DNA from: JBCFBK01 sp039679975
GTDB taxonomy: Bacteria; Bacteroidota; Bacteroidia; Bacteroidales; Prolixibacteraceae
Length of the DNA stretch: 7,769 nucleotides
Direction of reading: 5' to 3'
Assembly: GCA_039679975.1 (NCBI GenBank)
Contig: JBDKTZ010000149.1
Coordinates: 1-7,769 of the forward strand
Part shown: positions 1-5,397 of the stretch, piece by piece
Position numbering within the stretch: the first letter of the stretch is position 1
Layout: the number at the start of each line of letters is the position of its first letter
The notes under the pieces: model-generated
Database searches by the model: none
Told to the model about the DNA's origin: nothing
The model's input: the letters and a program-made list of their open reading frames with translations, nothing else
Made by a program: the position numbers and the translations under genes

Positions 1-140
1 ACGAACATTACTGCGCCGGCCATTCCCAAAGCCGTGGAAATACGTTTGGATGTGCCCAGGAGCGGGCAAATGCCCAGAAACTGCGTCAACACGATGTTGT
101 TGACAAATACAGCCGATATAATAATGAGAATGTATTCCAT
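1..140 (-). CDS. rnfA: Rnf complex subunit RnfA, N-terminal 46 codons (cut by window edge)
   Basis: RnfA is an integral inner-membrane subunit of the Rnf ferredoxin:NAD+ oxidoreductase. It pairs with RnfE, and in the homologous NqrD/NqrE pair conserved cysteines of both proteins hold an iron-sulfur cluster inside the membrane. The visible part starts MEYILIIISA and contains VFVNNIVLTQFLGICPLLG, the hallmark first helix of RnfA, with Cys25 as the expected cluster ligand. The ATG at 140-138 lies 8 nt after the rnfE stop codon. No Shine-Dalgarno sequence precedes it, so translation may depend on coupling to rnfE. The gene runs off the left edge; the remaining roughly three quarters (RnfA is usually about 190 residues) cannot be seen. 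Identity is close to certain from the motif and from its place after rnfE. Confidence 0.95.
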   Translation of the reverse strand, partial: MEYILIIISAVFVNNIVLTQFLGICPLLGTSKRISTALGMAGAVMF

Positions 141-148
141 GACGATGC

Positions 149-733
149 TTATGCTTTATTTAATTTATTGACGATAGCCATTAAGAACCCAAGAACCAGA
201 AACGCACCCGGAGCAAGGACAAAAAGGAGCATCCCGTAATCTTCCGGGTAAATCAGTATTCCGAAAATCCGGCCGCTGCCAAGAAATTCGCGAATGGAAC
301 CCAGAACGGACAAGGATAGAGAAAATCCCAGTCCCATGCTAAGGCCATCGATGGCCGATGAGATCATCCCGTTTTTTGAGGCAAAAGCTTCGGCACGCCC
401 CAGCACGATACAATTCACAACGATCAGGGGAATAAACAATCCCAGACTGTTGAAAAGGCCAGGAGTGTACGCCTGCATGCAAAGTTCAACGACAGTCACA
501 AAAGCGGCGATGATCACGATGTAGCTGGGAATGCGTACTTTGTCGGGTATCACATCTTTTACCATCGAGACAAAAAGATTAGACATGACCAGCACGAAAG
601 TTGTGGCGAGTCCCATTCCCAGACCGTTAATTGCAGAAGAGGTGACCCCCAGCGTGGGGCACATTCCCAATACCAGTACAAAAGTCGGATTTTCCTTTAA
701 CAGGCCTTTTGTAAAATTGCTCCATTGGTTCAT
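149..733 (-). CDS. rnfE: Rnf complex subunit RnfE
   Basis: RnfE is an inner-membrane subunit of the Rnf complex, a structural twin of RnfA with inverted topology and about six transmembrane helices. The 194-residue protein shows the family motifs LGMCPTLGVTSSAINGLGMG (residues 22-41) and VVNCIVLGRAEAFASKNG (105-122). Cys25 and Cys108 match the ligands that, with those of RnfA, are expected to hold the membrane-embedded iron-sulfur cluster. Length is at the short end for the family (about 195-230). The ATG overlaps the rnfG stop by 4 bp (ATGA at 733-730), and a strong GGAGGT at 747-742 lies 8 nt upstream, inside the last rnfG codons, so translation is probably coupled to rnfG. rnfA follows after 8 nt. 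NqrD is the main alternative family, but the operon context fixes it as RnfE. Confidence 0.96.
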   Translation of the reverse strand: MNQWSNFTKGLLKENPTFVLVLGMCPTLGVTSSAINGLGMGLATTFVLVMSNLFVSMVKDVIPDKVRIPSYIVIIAAFVTVVELCMQAYTPGLFNSLGLFIPLIVVNCIVLGRAEAFASKNGMISSAIDGLSMGLGFSLSLSVLGSIREFLGSGRIFGILIYPEDYGMLLFVLAPGAFLVLGFLMAIVNKLNKA

Positions 734-1377
734 AATGCTGCACCTCCATCAGTTGCGTTAATTTGTGAATTTACCTGTTCCATCCCGGGAATTCCGTTCT
801 GTGTTTGCCAGGTTTGATAAGCTCTTCGCACCGATTCGAGGAAAGCACGAGAAGTGATGGTCGATGCCGTAATGGCATCCACATCGCCTCCGTCTTTCTT
901 CACTGTGAGCTTGTCTTTCCCCGGGTTTCTCCCGATAATATTCTGGCCTGGTTTTGCTGCGTTGTTGAACCAGACAGCCATCTTTGACCCAAGTCCCGGA
1001 GTTTCCTTATGTTCCAGGATCTGATATCCTGTAATCACACCATCGGGGCTAAAACCCGCCATGACCTGGATCAGTCCTCCAAAACCATTTTTAGACCATG
1101 TTTTCACGGCCACTCCGACGAGTTCCTTTGCCTCATTGTAAGCAGGAAAGATTTCCAGGCTGTCGCCTCCTTCCTTTGGCGCCGCTTTAACAACTTTGCC
1201 CAGCTCTGCAAATTCGGGAAGAATGCTTTTGATTGCGTCGTTTTGCGTTTTCATTTTTGAAGCGACAATGGCATCATGTGTCATGTCCTGCACAAATCCC
1301 AGAATAAAAGCAGAAATAAAAGTGACCAAAAACAACGTGAGCGTCATGCTCAGGAAAGTAGATTTTTTCTCAGCCAT
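730..1377 (-). CDS. rnfG: Rnf complex FMN-carrying subunit RnfG
   Basis: RnfG is a membrane-anchored subunit with one N-terminal helix and an FMN_bind domain outside the cytoplasmic membrane. It carries an FMN linked to a threonine by the flavin transferase ApbE. The 215-residue protein has its helix at about residues 10-29. It then shows YQILEHKETPGLGSK (118-132), typical of the RnfG/NqrC family, and the flavinylation site DAITASTITS (167-176), where Thr173 is the expected FMN attachment residue. The two residues before it are Ala-Ser rather than the commoner Gly-Ala. I chose the ATG at 1377 and not an in-frame TTG at 1392 because GGAGG lies 8 nt before the ATG and would be inside the coding region otherwise. 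The start overlaps the rnfD stop by 8 bp, and the stop overlaps the rnfE start by 4 bp. Confidence 0.95.
   Translation of the reverse strand: MAEKKSTFLSMTLTLFLVTFISAFILGFVQDMTHDAIVASKMKTQNDAIKSILPEFAELGKVVKAAPKEGGDSLEIFPAYNEAKELVGVAVKTWSKNGFGGLIQVMAGFSPDGVITGYQILEHKETPGLGSKMAVWFNNAAKPGQNIIGRNPGKDKLTVKKDGGDVDAITASTITSRAFLESVRRAYQTWQTQNGIPGMEQVNSQINATDGGAAL
742..747 (-). promoter_or_regulatory. Shine-Dalgarno sequence of rnfE
   Basis: GGAGGT on the minus strand, 8 nt before the rnfE ATG. It is formed by the consecutive Gly-Gly codons near the C-terminus of RnfG (GGA GGT), so coding and ribosome-binding roles overlap. It supports the start at 733. Confidence 0.75.
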
Positions 1378-2353
1378 TGTTTTTTCCTCCAAACCGTTTG
1401 GGTTTCACATACGCATTGATCAGAGGTGTGAAGCCGTTCATAATTAAGATAGCAAAAGAAATTCCTTCGGGGTAGGCTCCGAAATTCCGGATCAGAATGG
1501 TGATGATGCCGATGCCCATGCCGAAGATCAGTTGCCCCTTGTGTGACATGGGCGAAGTGACCATATCGGTGGCCATAAAAATGGCGCCGAGCATAGCCCC
1601 GCCGGTCAGCAGGTGAAACACAGGCTCCATAAAGCGATCAGGATTGACCATCCAAAGGATTCCCTGAAACATGAACATCGTACCCAGTACAAAGACGGGG
1701 ATATGCCAGGTAATGACCTTCTTCCAAAGCATATACCCAAAGCCCATCAGTAACAGTATTGCCGAGATTTCGCCAAGCGAACCGGACATATTCCCGTATA
1801 ACAAATCGTTTCCGGCGGGCAACTGCGGCATCAGTTCGCTAAGGGGGCGTCCGCTTTTCAGACCCTCTTTCAGGATTCCCAGCGGGGTAGCGGTTGAAAC
1901 TGCATCGACCGTTCCGACCGAAGGCCAGGTGGTCATTTGTACCGGAAAGGAGATCAGCATGAATACGCGGCCTACCAGCGCAGGGTTGAACGGATTGTTC
2001 CCGAGCCCTCCGAACGACATTTTAGCCACGCCGATGGCAATGAAAGCCCCGGCAATAACCATCCAGCCGGGAATCGATGCCGGTACGTTAAATGCCAGCA
2101 GAAGGCCTGTGAGAGCAGCAGAGCCGTCATTCAGGTGCGGTGTTTGTTTGAGAATGAAACGCTGGATCAGGTACTCGAAGGCCATACATGAGAGCATCGC
2201 CAGAACGGTAACCCGGACTGCATCCAGTCCAAAAGTAAAGATCGACCAGATCAAGGCCGGTACCAGCGCAAACAGGACCCGGTACATGATTTTATTCACC
2301 GAGTCGTCCGAATGGACATGCGGTGAAGGTGATATTGTTAAAAGTTTGTTCAT
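1370..2353 (-). CDS. rnfD: Rnf complex FMN-carrying membrane subunit RnfD
   Basis: RnfD is the large polytopic membrane subunit of Rnf (homologue of NqrB) and is thought to take part in ion translocation. It carries FMN linked covalently to a threonine. The 327-residue protein has about nine or ten hydrophobic segments. Family motifs are LNDGSAALTGLLLAFNVP (74-91), FGGLGNNPFNPALVGRVF (114-131) and the flavinylation site DAVSTATPLG (150-159), with Thr156 as the expected FMN residue. HLLTGGAMLGAIFMATDMVTSP (247-268) is also typical. The ATG at 2353 is the only sensible start, because an in-frame stop lies seven codons upstream and no other ATG intervenes. There is no Shine-Dalgarno sequence, and unusually for this operon 109 bp separate it from rnfC. 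Its stop lies 8 bp inside rnfG. Length is normal for the family. Confidence 0.96.
   Translation of the reverse strand: MNKLLTISPSPHVHSDDSVNKIMYRVLFALVPALIWSIFTFGLDAVRVTVLAMLSCMAFEYLIQRFILKQTPHLNDGSAALTGLLLAFNVPASIPGWMVIAGAFIAIGVAKMSFGGLGNNPFNPALVGRVFMLISFPVQMTTWPSVGTVDAVSTATPLGILKEGLKSGRPLSELMPQLPAGNDLLYGNMSGSLGEISAILLLMGFGYMLWKKVITWHIPVFVLGTMFMFQGILWMVNPDRFMEPVFHLLTGGAMLGAIFMATDMVTSPMSHKGQLIFGMGIGIITILIRNFGAYPEGISFAILIMNGFTPLINAYVKPKRFGGKNNG
1386..1390 (-). promoter_or_regulatory. Shine-Dalgarno sequence of rnfG
   Basis: GGAGG on the minus strand, 8 nt upstream of the ATG at 1377 and inside the last codons of rnfD. It decides between this ATG and an in-frame TTG 15 nt upstream, favouring the ATG. 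Confidence 0.75.
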
Positions 2354-2406
2354 ATCTTGAAAAAGGTCAAATTAGCTGTATTAAAAAAGTTGATACTTCG
2401 AAAAAA

Positions 2407-2441
2407 GCATAGGGCAAAGCGCAGCGTGCATGGCGGAGGCC
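2407..2441. repeat. Degenerate heptamer tandem tract in the rnfC-rnfD gap
   Basis: On the plus strand five 7-bp units follow without interruption: GCATAGG, GCAAAGC, GCAGCGT, GCATGGC, GGAGGCC. The GCA core recurs at 2407, 2414, 2421 and 2428, and the fifth unit (2435) reads GGA. The period is exactly 7, so it is not set by codon structure, and the tract lies wholly outside coding sequence. The surrounding 109-bp spacer (2354-2462) otherwise holds an AT-rich stretch before the rnfD start. I see no small gene in it. Confidence 0.6.
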
Positions 2442-2462
2442 GGAAAAGGTTACGACCAGCTG

Positions 2463-3794
2463 CTACTTCTTCCTTTCTCTTATCATCTTTCCGACCTTTG
2501 CTTTTCCCAGACGGATATAATCGAGCAGGGGCCTGTTAGCAGGACAGGTGAAGGCACATGAACCACATTCGATGCAATCGGAAATGTGATGTTCTTCAGC
2601 TTTGTCCCAAAGCTGTTTTTCGGAAACCGTCATCAGGTAATAAGGTTCCAGTCCCATGGGACAAACCTCCAGGCAACGTCCGCAACGGATACAGGTTTGA
2701 GTCTGTTTTCGCTTTGCTTCGGAGTCAGGAATGATAAGCACGCCGGAAGTTCCCTTGGTTACTGGTATTTCCGTCGAAGCAACGGCTTTTCCCATCATCG
2801 GGCCACCGCTGATCACCTTGCCGGTATCTTCGGGCAGTCCGCCTGCAGCGCTGATGAGCTCCCGGATAGGAGTACCGATACGAACCAGAAAGTTGGACGG
2901 ATTTTTCACCGATTTTCCGGTCACCGTAACGACCCGTTGCACCAATGGTTTGTTTTTCTGAACCGCCTCATAAACGGCAAAGGCTGTCCCCACGTTGCTC
3001 ACGACTGCGCCTACGGCAACCGGCAAAGCACCGGAGGGAACCTCCCGTCCGGTGATTGCTTTTATTAATTGTTTCTCTCCTCCCTGCGGGTATTTTACTT
3101 TTAGCGGAACAACCTGAACGGATGCGTCAGACGATGTCAGTCTTCGTAAATGGTCGATTGCATCAGATTTGTTGTTCTCAATACCGATATATGCTTTTTC
3201 AACTTTCAACGCGCACATCAGCAAGCGGATACCTACAACGATTTCCCTGCCTTTTTCGAGCATTAAACGATGGTCGGAAGTCAGGTAAGGCTCGCACTCC
3301 ACCCCGTTGACAATGAGTATATCCGCTTTCATTCCCTGCGGAGGGACCAGTTTGACATGAGTGGGGAAGGTTGCTCCGCCCATGCCCACAACTCCTGCAT
3401 CATTGATCTTGTCGATGATGGCTTTACTGTCGGGGTTGAATGCTTCGATCAGCTCATTGCCCGTGTCAATGCCTTCGTCCCATTCGTCTCCTTCCACATC
3501 AATGAAAATGCCTTGTTTGGGATAACCTGAGGCATCAGGTGAAAGATCTGTCTTTTTGACAATTCCCGATACTGACGAATGGATATTGGCAGAAACAAAT
3601 CCTCCGGCCCGGGCAATTAGTTGCCCGGCTTTGACCTTGTCTCCCTTGTTTACCAGAACCTGGGCGGGTGCCCCAAGATGCTGGATAACGGGGATAAAAA
3701 CGCTTTTGGGTAAAGCCAGAGTTTGAATGGCCTTGCCGGCTGAAAATTTATTTTCGGCCGGATGAACCCCTCCAAGTTTGAATGTCTTTAACAC
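2463..3794 (-). CDS. rnfC: Rnf complex soluble subunit RnfC (flavin, two 4Fe-4S clusters)
   Basis: RnfC is the peripheral cytoplasmic subunit that exchanges electrons with NAD+/NADH. It resembles NqrA joined to the flavoprotein fold of the complex I 51-kDa subunit and to a ferredoxin domain. The 443-residue protein begins with the RnfC barrel-sandwich region (about 1-100, with GGVHPAENK at 8-16). The flavin/NADH-binding fold follows, with VVGMGGATFPTHVK (135-148) and NGVECEPYLTSDHRLMLE (163-180). A further domain spans about 235-345. Two ferredoxin-type clusters close the protein: Cys368, 371, 374, 378 and Cys407, 410, 413, 417. The start is a GTG at 3794, supported by AAGGAG 7 nt upstream; it follows the rnfB stop by 14 nt. 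rnfD begins 109 bp downstream, a wide gap for this operon. All expected cluster ligands are present. Confidence 0.96.
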   Translation of the reverse strand: MLKTFKLGGVHPAENKFSAGKAIQTLALPKSVFIPVIQHLGAPAQVLVNKGDKVKAGQLIARAGGFVSANIHSSVSGIVKKTDLSPDASGYPKQGIFIDVEGDEWDEGIDTGNELIEAFNPDSKAIIDKINDAGVVGMGGATFPTHVKLVPPQGMKADILIVNGVECEPYLTSDHRLMLEKGREIVVGIRLLMCALKVEKAYIGIENNKSDAIDHLRRLTSSDASVQVVPLKVKYPQGGEKQLIKAITGREVPSGALPVAVGAVVSNVGTAFAVYEAVQKNKPLVQRVVTVTGKSVKNPSNFLVRIGTPIRELISAAGGLPEDTGKVISGGPMMGKAVASTEIPVTKGTSGVLIIPDSEAKRKQTQTCIRCGRCLEVCPMGLEPYYLMTVSEKQLWDKAEEHHISDCIECGSCAFTCPANRPLLDYIRLGKAKVGKMIRERKK

Positions 3795-3801
3795 GATCGG
3801 T

Positions 3802-3807
3802 CTCCTT
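3802..3807 (-). promoter_or_regulatory. Shine-Dalgarno sequence deciding the GTG start of rnfC
   Basis: AAGGAG on the minus strand, 7 nt before GTG at 3794. Because the start codon is not ATG, this site is the main evidence for the rnfC start. The encoded N-terminus MLKTFKLGGVHPAEN also fits RnfC proteins. Confidence 0.75.
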
Positions 3808-3808
3808 A

Positions 3809-4741
3809 TTATAGTTCAGTGGTATTGGTGTGCTCTTTTTCACTCGTCGCCTCAGTTTTGGATAAAGCAGAGGCGTCAGCTTCCTTCACGGGTTTTGGAG
3901 GAAGGTCAGTTTTTACTTTTCGCGGCGGAAAGTTCAGTTCAATGATCGAACTGGTGGGACACACTTCGACACATTTCCGGCACAGCCTGCACTTGTCTGA
4001 ATCGATAAAAGCCAGATTGTTTCCCATTGTGATTGCATCGTACTCACATACTTTAAAACACTTACTGCAACCAATACAGGCCACTTCACATGATTTTTTT
4101 GCCGCCGCGCCTTTGTCTTCGTTTCTGCAGGCTACATAAATCTTCCGGTCTTTGGGGGCTTTCTTGCGCAATTCGATCAGATTTTTCGGGCAAGCCACCA
4201 CGCAGGCTCCGCAGGCCACACACTTATCATCAACCACTTCCGGCAATCCGGTGATCAGGTTCATGTGGATGGCATCGAAATCGCAGGCAACCACGCAGTC
4301 TCCGTGTCCCAGGCAGCCAAACTGACATCCGGTATCGCCGCTGTAAAGGCCGGCCTCTGCCGCACACGACGAAACGCCATCAAAAATAGTGGTTTTTGGA
4401 CGGAACTCACAGGTTCCGTTACAACGAACCACGGCTACGCGAGGTGCTTTTTGTACAGCCTGAATCCCCAGAATATCAGCCACTCCGCCCATTGCCGCAT
4501 TTCCCCCAACCGGACAAAACAGATCTGAAAGACTGTCTGCTTTTACACAGGCCTCGGCAAATGCCCGGCATCCGGCATGGCCGCATCCTCCGCAATTTGC
4601 TCCGGGAAGGGCTTTTTCAACATCATCGATCCGTGGATCTTCATATACTTTAAACTTTTGAGCCACAAAATACAGGATCACTGCCGAAAATGTCCCGATT
4701 GCGCTTAAAGTAATAACCGTATAAACAATTGTTGCACTCAT
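3809..4741 (-). CDS. rnfB: Rnf complex iron-sulfur subunit RnfB, long multi-cluster form
   Basis: RnfB is the membrane-anchored iron-sulfur protein that accepts electrons from reduced ferredoxin and passes them into the Rnf complex. The 310-residue protein has one N-terminal helix (about 4-27). Next comes the Fes/4Fe-4S domain, CGGCGHAGC (50-58) plus Cys76. Ferredoxin-like cysteine groups follow at Cys139/143/149/153, 174/177/180/184, 218/222/225/228/232 and 251/254/257/261, with extra cysteines at 65, 107, 111, 126 and 205. In all I count 26 cysteines, enough for about six clusters, as in the long RnfB of anaerobes and unlike the short proteobacterial form. After residue 267 a tail of about 40 residues rich in Lys, Pro, Glu, Ser and Thr follows; it looks disordered. 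The ATG lies 6 nt after the rseC stop and has no Shine-Dalgarno sequence. rnfC follows after 14 nt. Confidence 0.96.
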   Translation of the reverse strand: MSATIVYTVITLSAIGTFSAVILYFVAQKFKVYEDPRIDDVEKALPGANCGGCGHAGCRAFAEACVKADSLSDLFCPVGGNAAMGGVADILGIQAVQKAPRVAVVRCNGTCEFRPKTTIFDGVSSCAAEAGLYSGDTGCQFGCLGHGDCVVACDFDAIHMNLITGLPEVVDDKCVACGACVVACPKNLIELRKKAPKDRKIYVACRNEDKGAAAKKSCEVACIGCSKCFKVCEYDAITMGNNLAFIDSDKCRLCRKCVEVCPTSSIIELNFPPRKVKTDLPPKPVKEADASALSKTEATSEKEHTNTTEL

Positions 4742-4747
4742 AAGTCA

Positions 4748-5164
4748 TTATGGTATGGGCCCGATTTCAAAATCGAAGCTTTGTTTTAACCTGTTCCTGA
4801 ATAAATACAGGATCAAATAATAAGGGATAAGAATGCTTAGTGAAAGAAGACCGCTAAGGCCTTCGCTGGTGAAAAGCTTGGTTGAGACAATCAGTACAGT
4901 CATCACCAGAATAAAAGGCAACAGGTAAGCCAGGAACAAAGCTTTGAATCCTTGTGAGGTCTTTCCTTTGATTAAGACCTGCTGACCAATATGGAATTCT
5001 CCTTTATCTCGTTCGATTTCAATTTCCTTTTCTGTCATATCCGAAACTGAACATGCTCCTTTGGCGTGACAAGCGGCACATGCCGATTCGGCGATAATGC
5101 CAACAATTATCCCTTTTTTTGAAAATTCCTTTATTACTCCTCTATGTGAAACTTCACCCGACAT
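4748..5164 (-). CDS. rseC: RseC/MucC-family membrane protein, first gene of the rnf operon
   Basis: This 138-residue protein belongs to the RseC/MucC family (positive regulator of sigma E, PF04246). In E. coli RseC works with the Rnf-like Rsx complex in reducing SoxR. The N-terminal soluble part has the cysteine motif CAACHAKGAC (29-38, C-x2-C-x5-C), likely a redox or metal site. The segment around GQQVLIKGKTSQGFKALFLAY (60-80) leads into two transmembrane helices at about 76-97 and 103-122, followed by a short basic tail. Being the first gene before rnfB supports a role in assembling or maintaining the complex or as its redox partner; that is inference, and SoxR itself is not in view. The start at 5164 lies about 20 nt after a candidate promoter, without a Shine-Dalgarno sequence. 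The family call rests on motif, topology and context. Confidence 0.88.
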   Translation of the reverse strand: MSGEVSHRGVIKEFSKKGIIVGIIAESACAACHAKGACSVSDMTEKEIEIERDKGEFHIGQQVLIKGKTSQGFKALFLAYLLPFILVMTVLIVSTKLFTSEGLSGLLSLSILIPYYLILYLFRNRLKQSFDFEIGPIP

Positions 5165-5189
5165 CTTTCTGTTTTAGCAATTTCCGATG

Positions 5190-5197
5190 CAAAACTA
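5190..5197 (-). promoter_or_regulatory. Candidate promoter -7 box of the rseC-rnf operon
   Basis: The minus strand reads TAGTTTTG, an exact match to the Bacteroidota -7 consensus TAnnTTTG. Transcription would start near 5183-5187, giving a leader of about 20 nt before the rseC ATG at 5164. I do not find a good TTTG -33 element at the usual spacing; TTAG at 5216-5213 is closest and is slightly too near. The match is short and unproven, but it is the only TAnnTTTG on this strand that I found in the 233-bp spacer. Confidence 0.5.
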
Positions 5198-5284
5198 TAG
5201 ATGTTTAAATAACTAATTTGTGTTGTAAAATCATTTTTGCCAAAAAAACGGCTATTTATATTCAGTTCAAATTAATTATTTACG

Positions 5285-5294
5285 ATCCCGGGAT
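5285..5294. repeat. Perfect 10-bp palindrome in the recG-rseC spacer
   Basis: ATCCCGGGAT is self-complementary with no loop, so it is a poor terminator but could be a protein-binding site. It lies about 90 bp upstream of the candidate rseC -7 box and is the only GC-rich stretch in a very AT-rich spacer. Confidence 0.35.
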
Positions 5295-5309
5295 TTTATT
5301 TATTTGAAT

Positions 5310-5347
5310 ATCTGTTCTTTGCAATGGAGAAGAAGCAGGCAACAGAT
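5310..5347. repeat. Inverted repeat downstream of recG
   Basis: Arms ATCTGTT (5310-5316) and AACAGAT (5341-5347) are perfect 7-bp complements around a 24-nt loop, about 50 bp past the recG stop. No run of T follows on the minus strand, so it is not a standard intrinsic terminator. It could fold at the 3' end of the recG mRNA or be chance. Confidence 0.3.
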
Positions 5348-5368
5348 GTATGTAATCGATTGCATATA
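5347..5368. repeat. Imperfect 22-bp palindrome downstream of recG
   Basis: A two-fold symmetric site centred on AATCGATT, with 9 of 11 positions per arm complementary and the other two G/T. It begins 29 bp beyond the recG stop. The symmetry suggests a possible dimeric regulator site, but there is no independent support, and its left end overlaps the right arm of the 5310-5347 inverted repeat. Confidence 0.3.
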
Positions 5369-5397
5369 CTGCTATTACAGACGTATTTTATTCGCTG

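Noticed and set aside
1378..1392. TTG start of rnfG five codons upstream
   Set aside because: It would place the GGAGG box inside the gene; the ATG at 1377 has this box at ideal spacing.
1671..2360. 229-codon open frame on the plus strand opposite rnfD
   Set aside because: It is fully antisense to a well-conserved rnfD with family motifs, has no recognisable domain and no ribosome-binding site, and is best explained as a shadow frame of GC-balanced coding DNA.
1..5164. Na+-translocating NADH:quinone reductase (Nqr) operon instead of Rnf
   Set aside because: RnfB with a CGGCGHAGC domain and multiple ferredoxin clusters, and RnfC with two C-terminal 4Fe-4S motifs, are Rnf-specific. No NqrF-like gene is present.
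5165..5397. Possible small gene or small RNA in the recG-rseC spacer
   Set aside because: No open frame with a plausible start and no conserved-looking RNA fold was found; only short palindromes and the promoter candidate.
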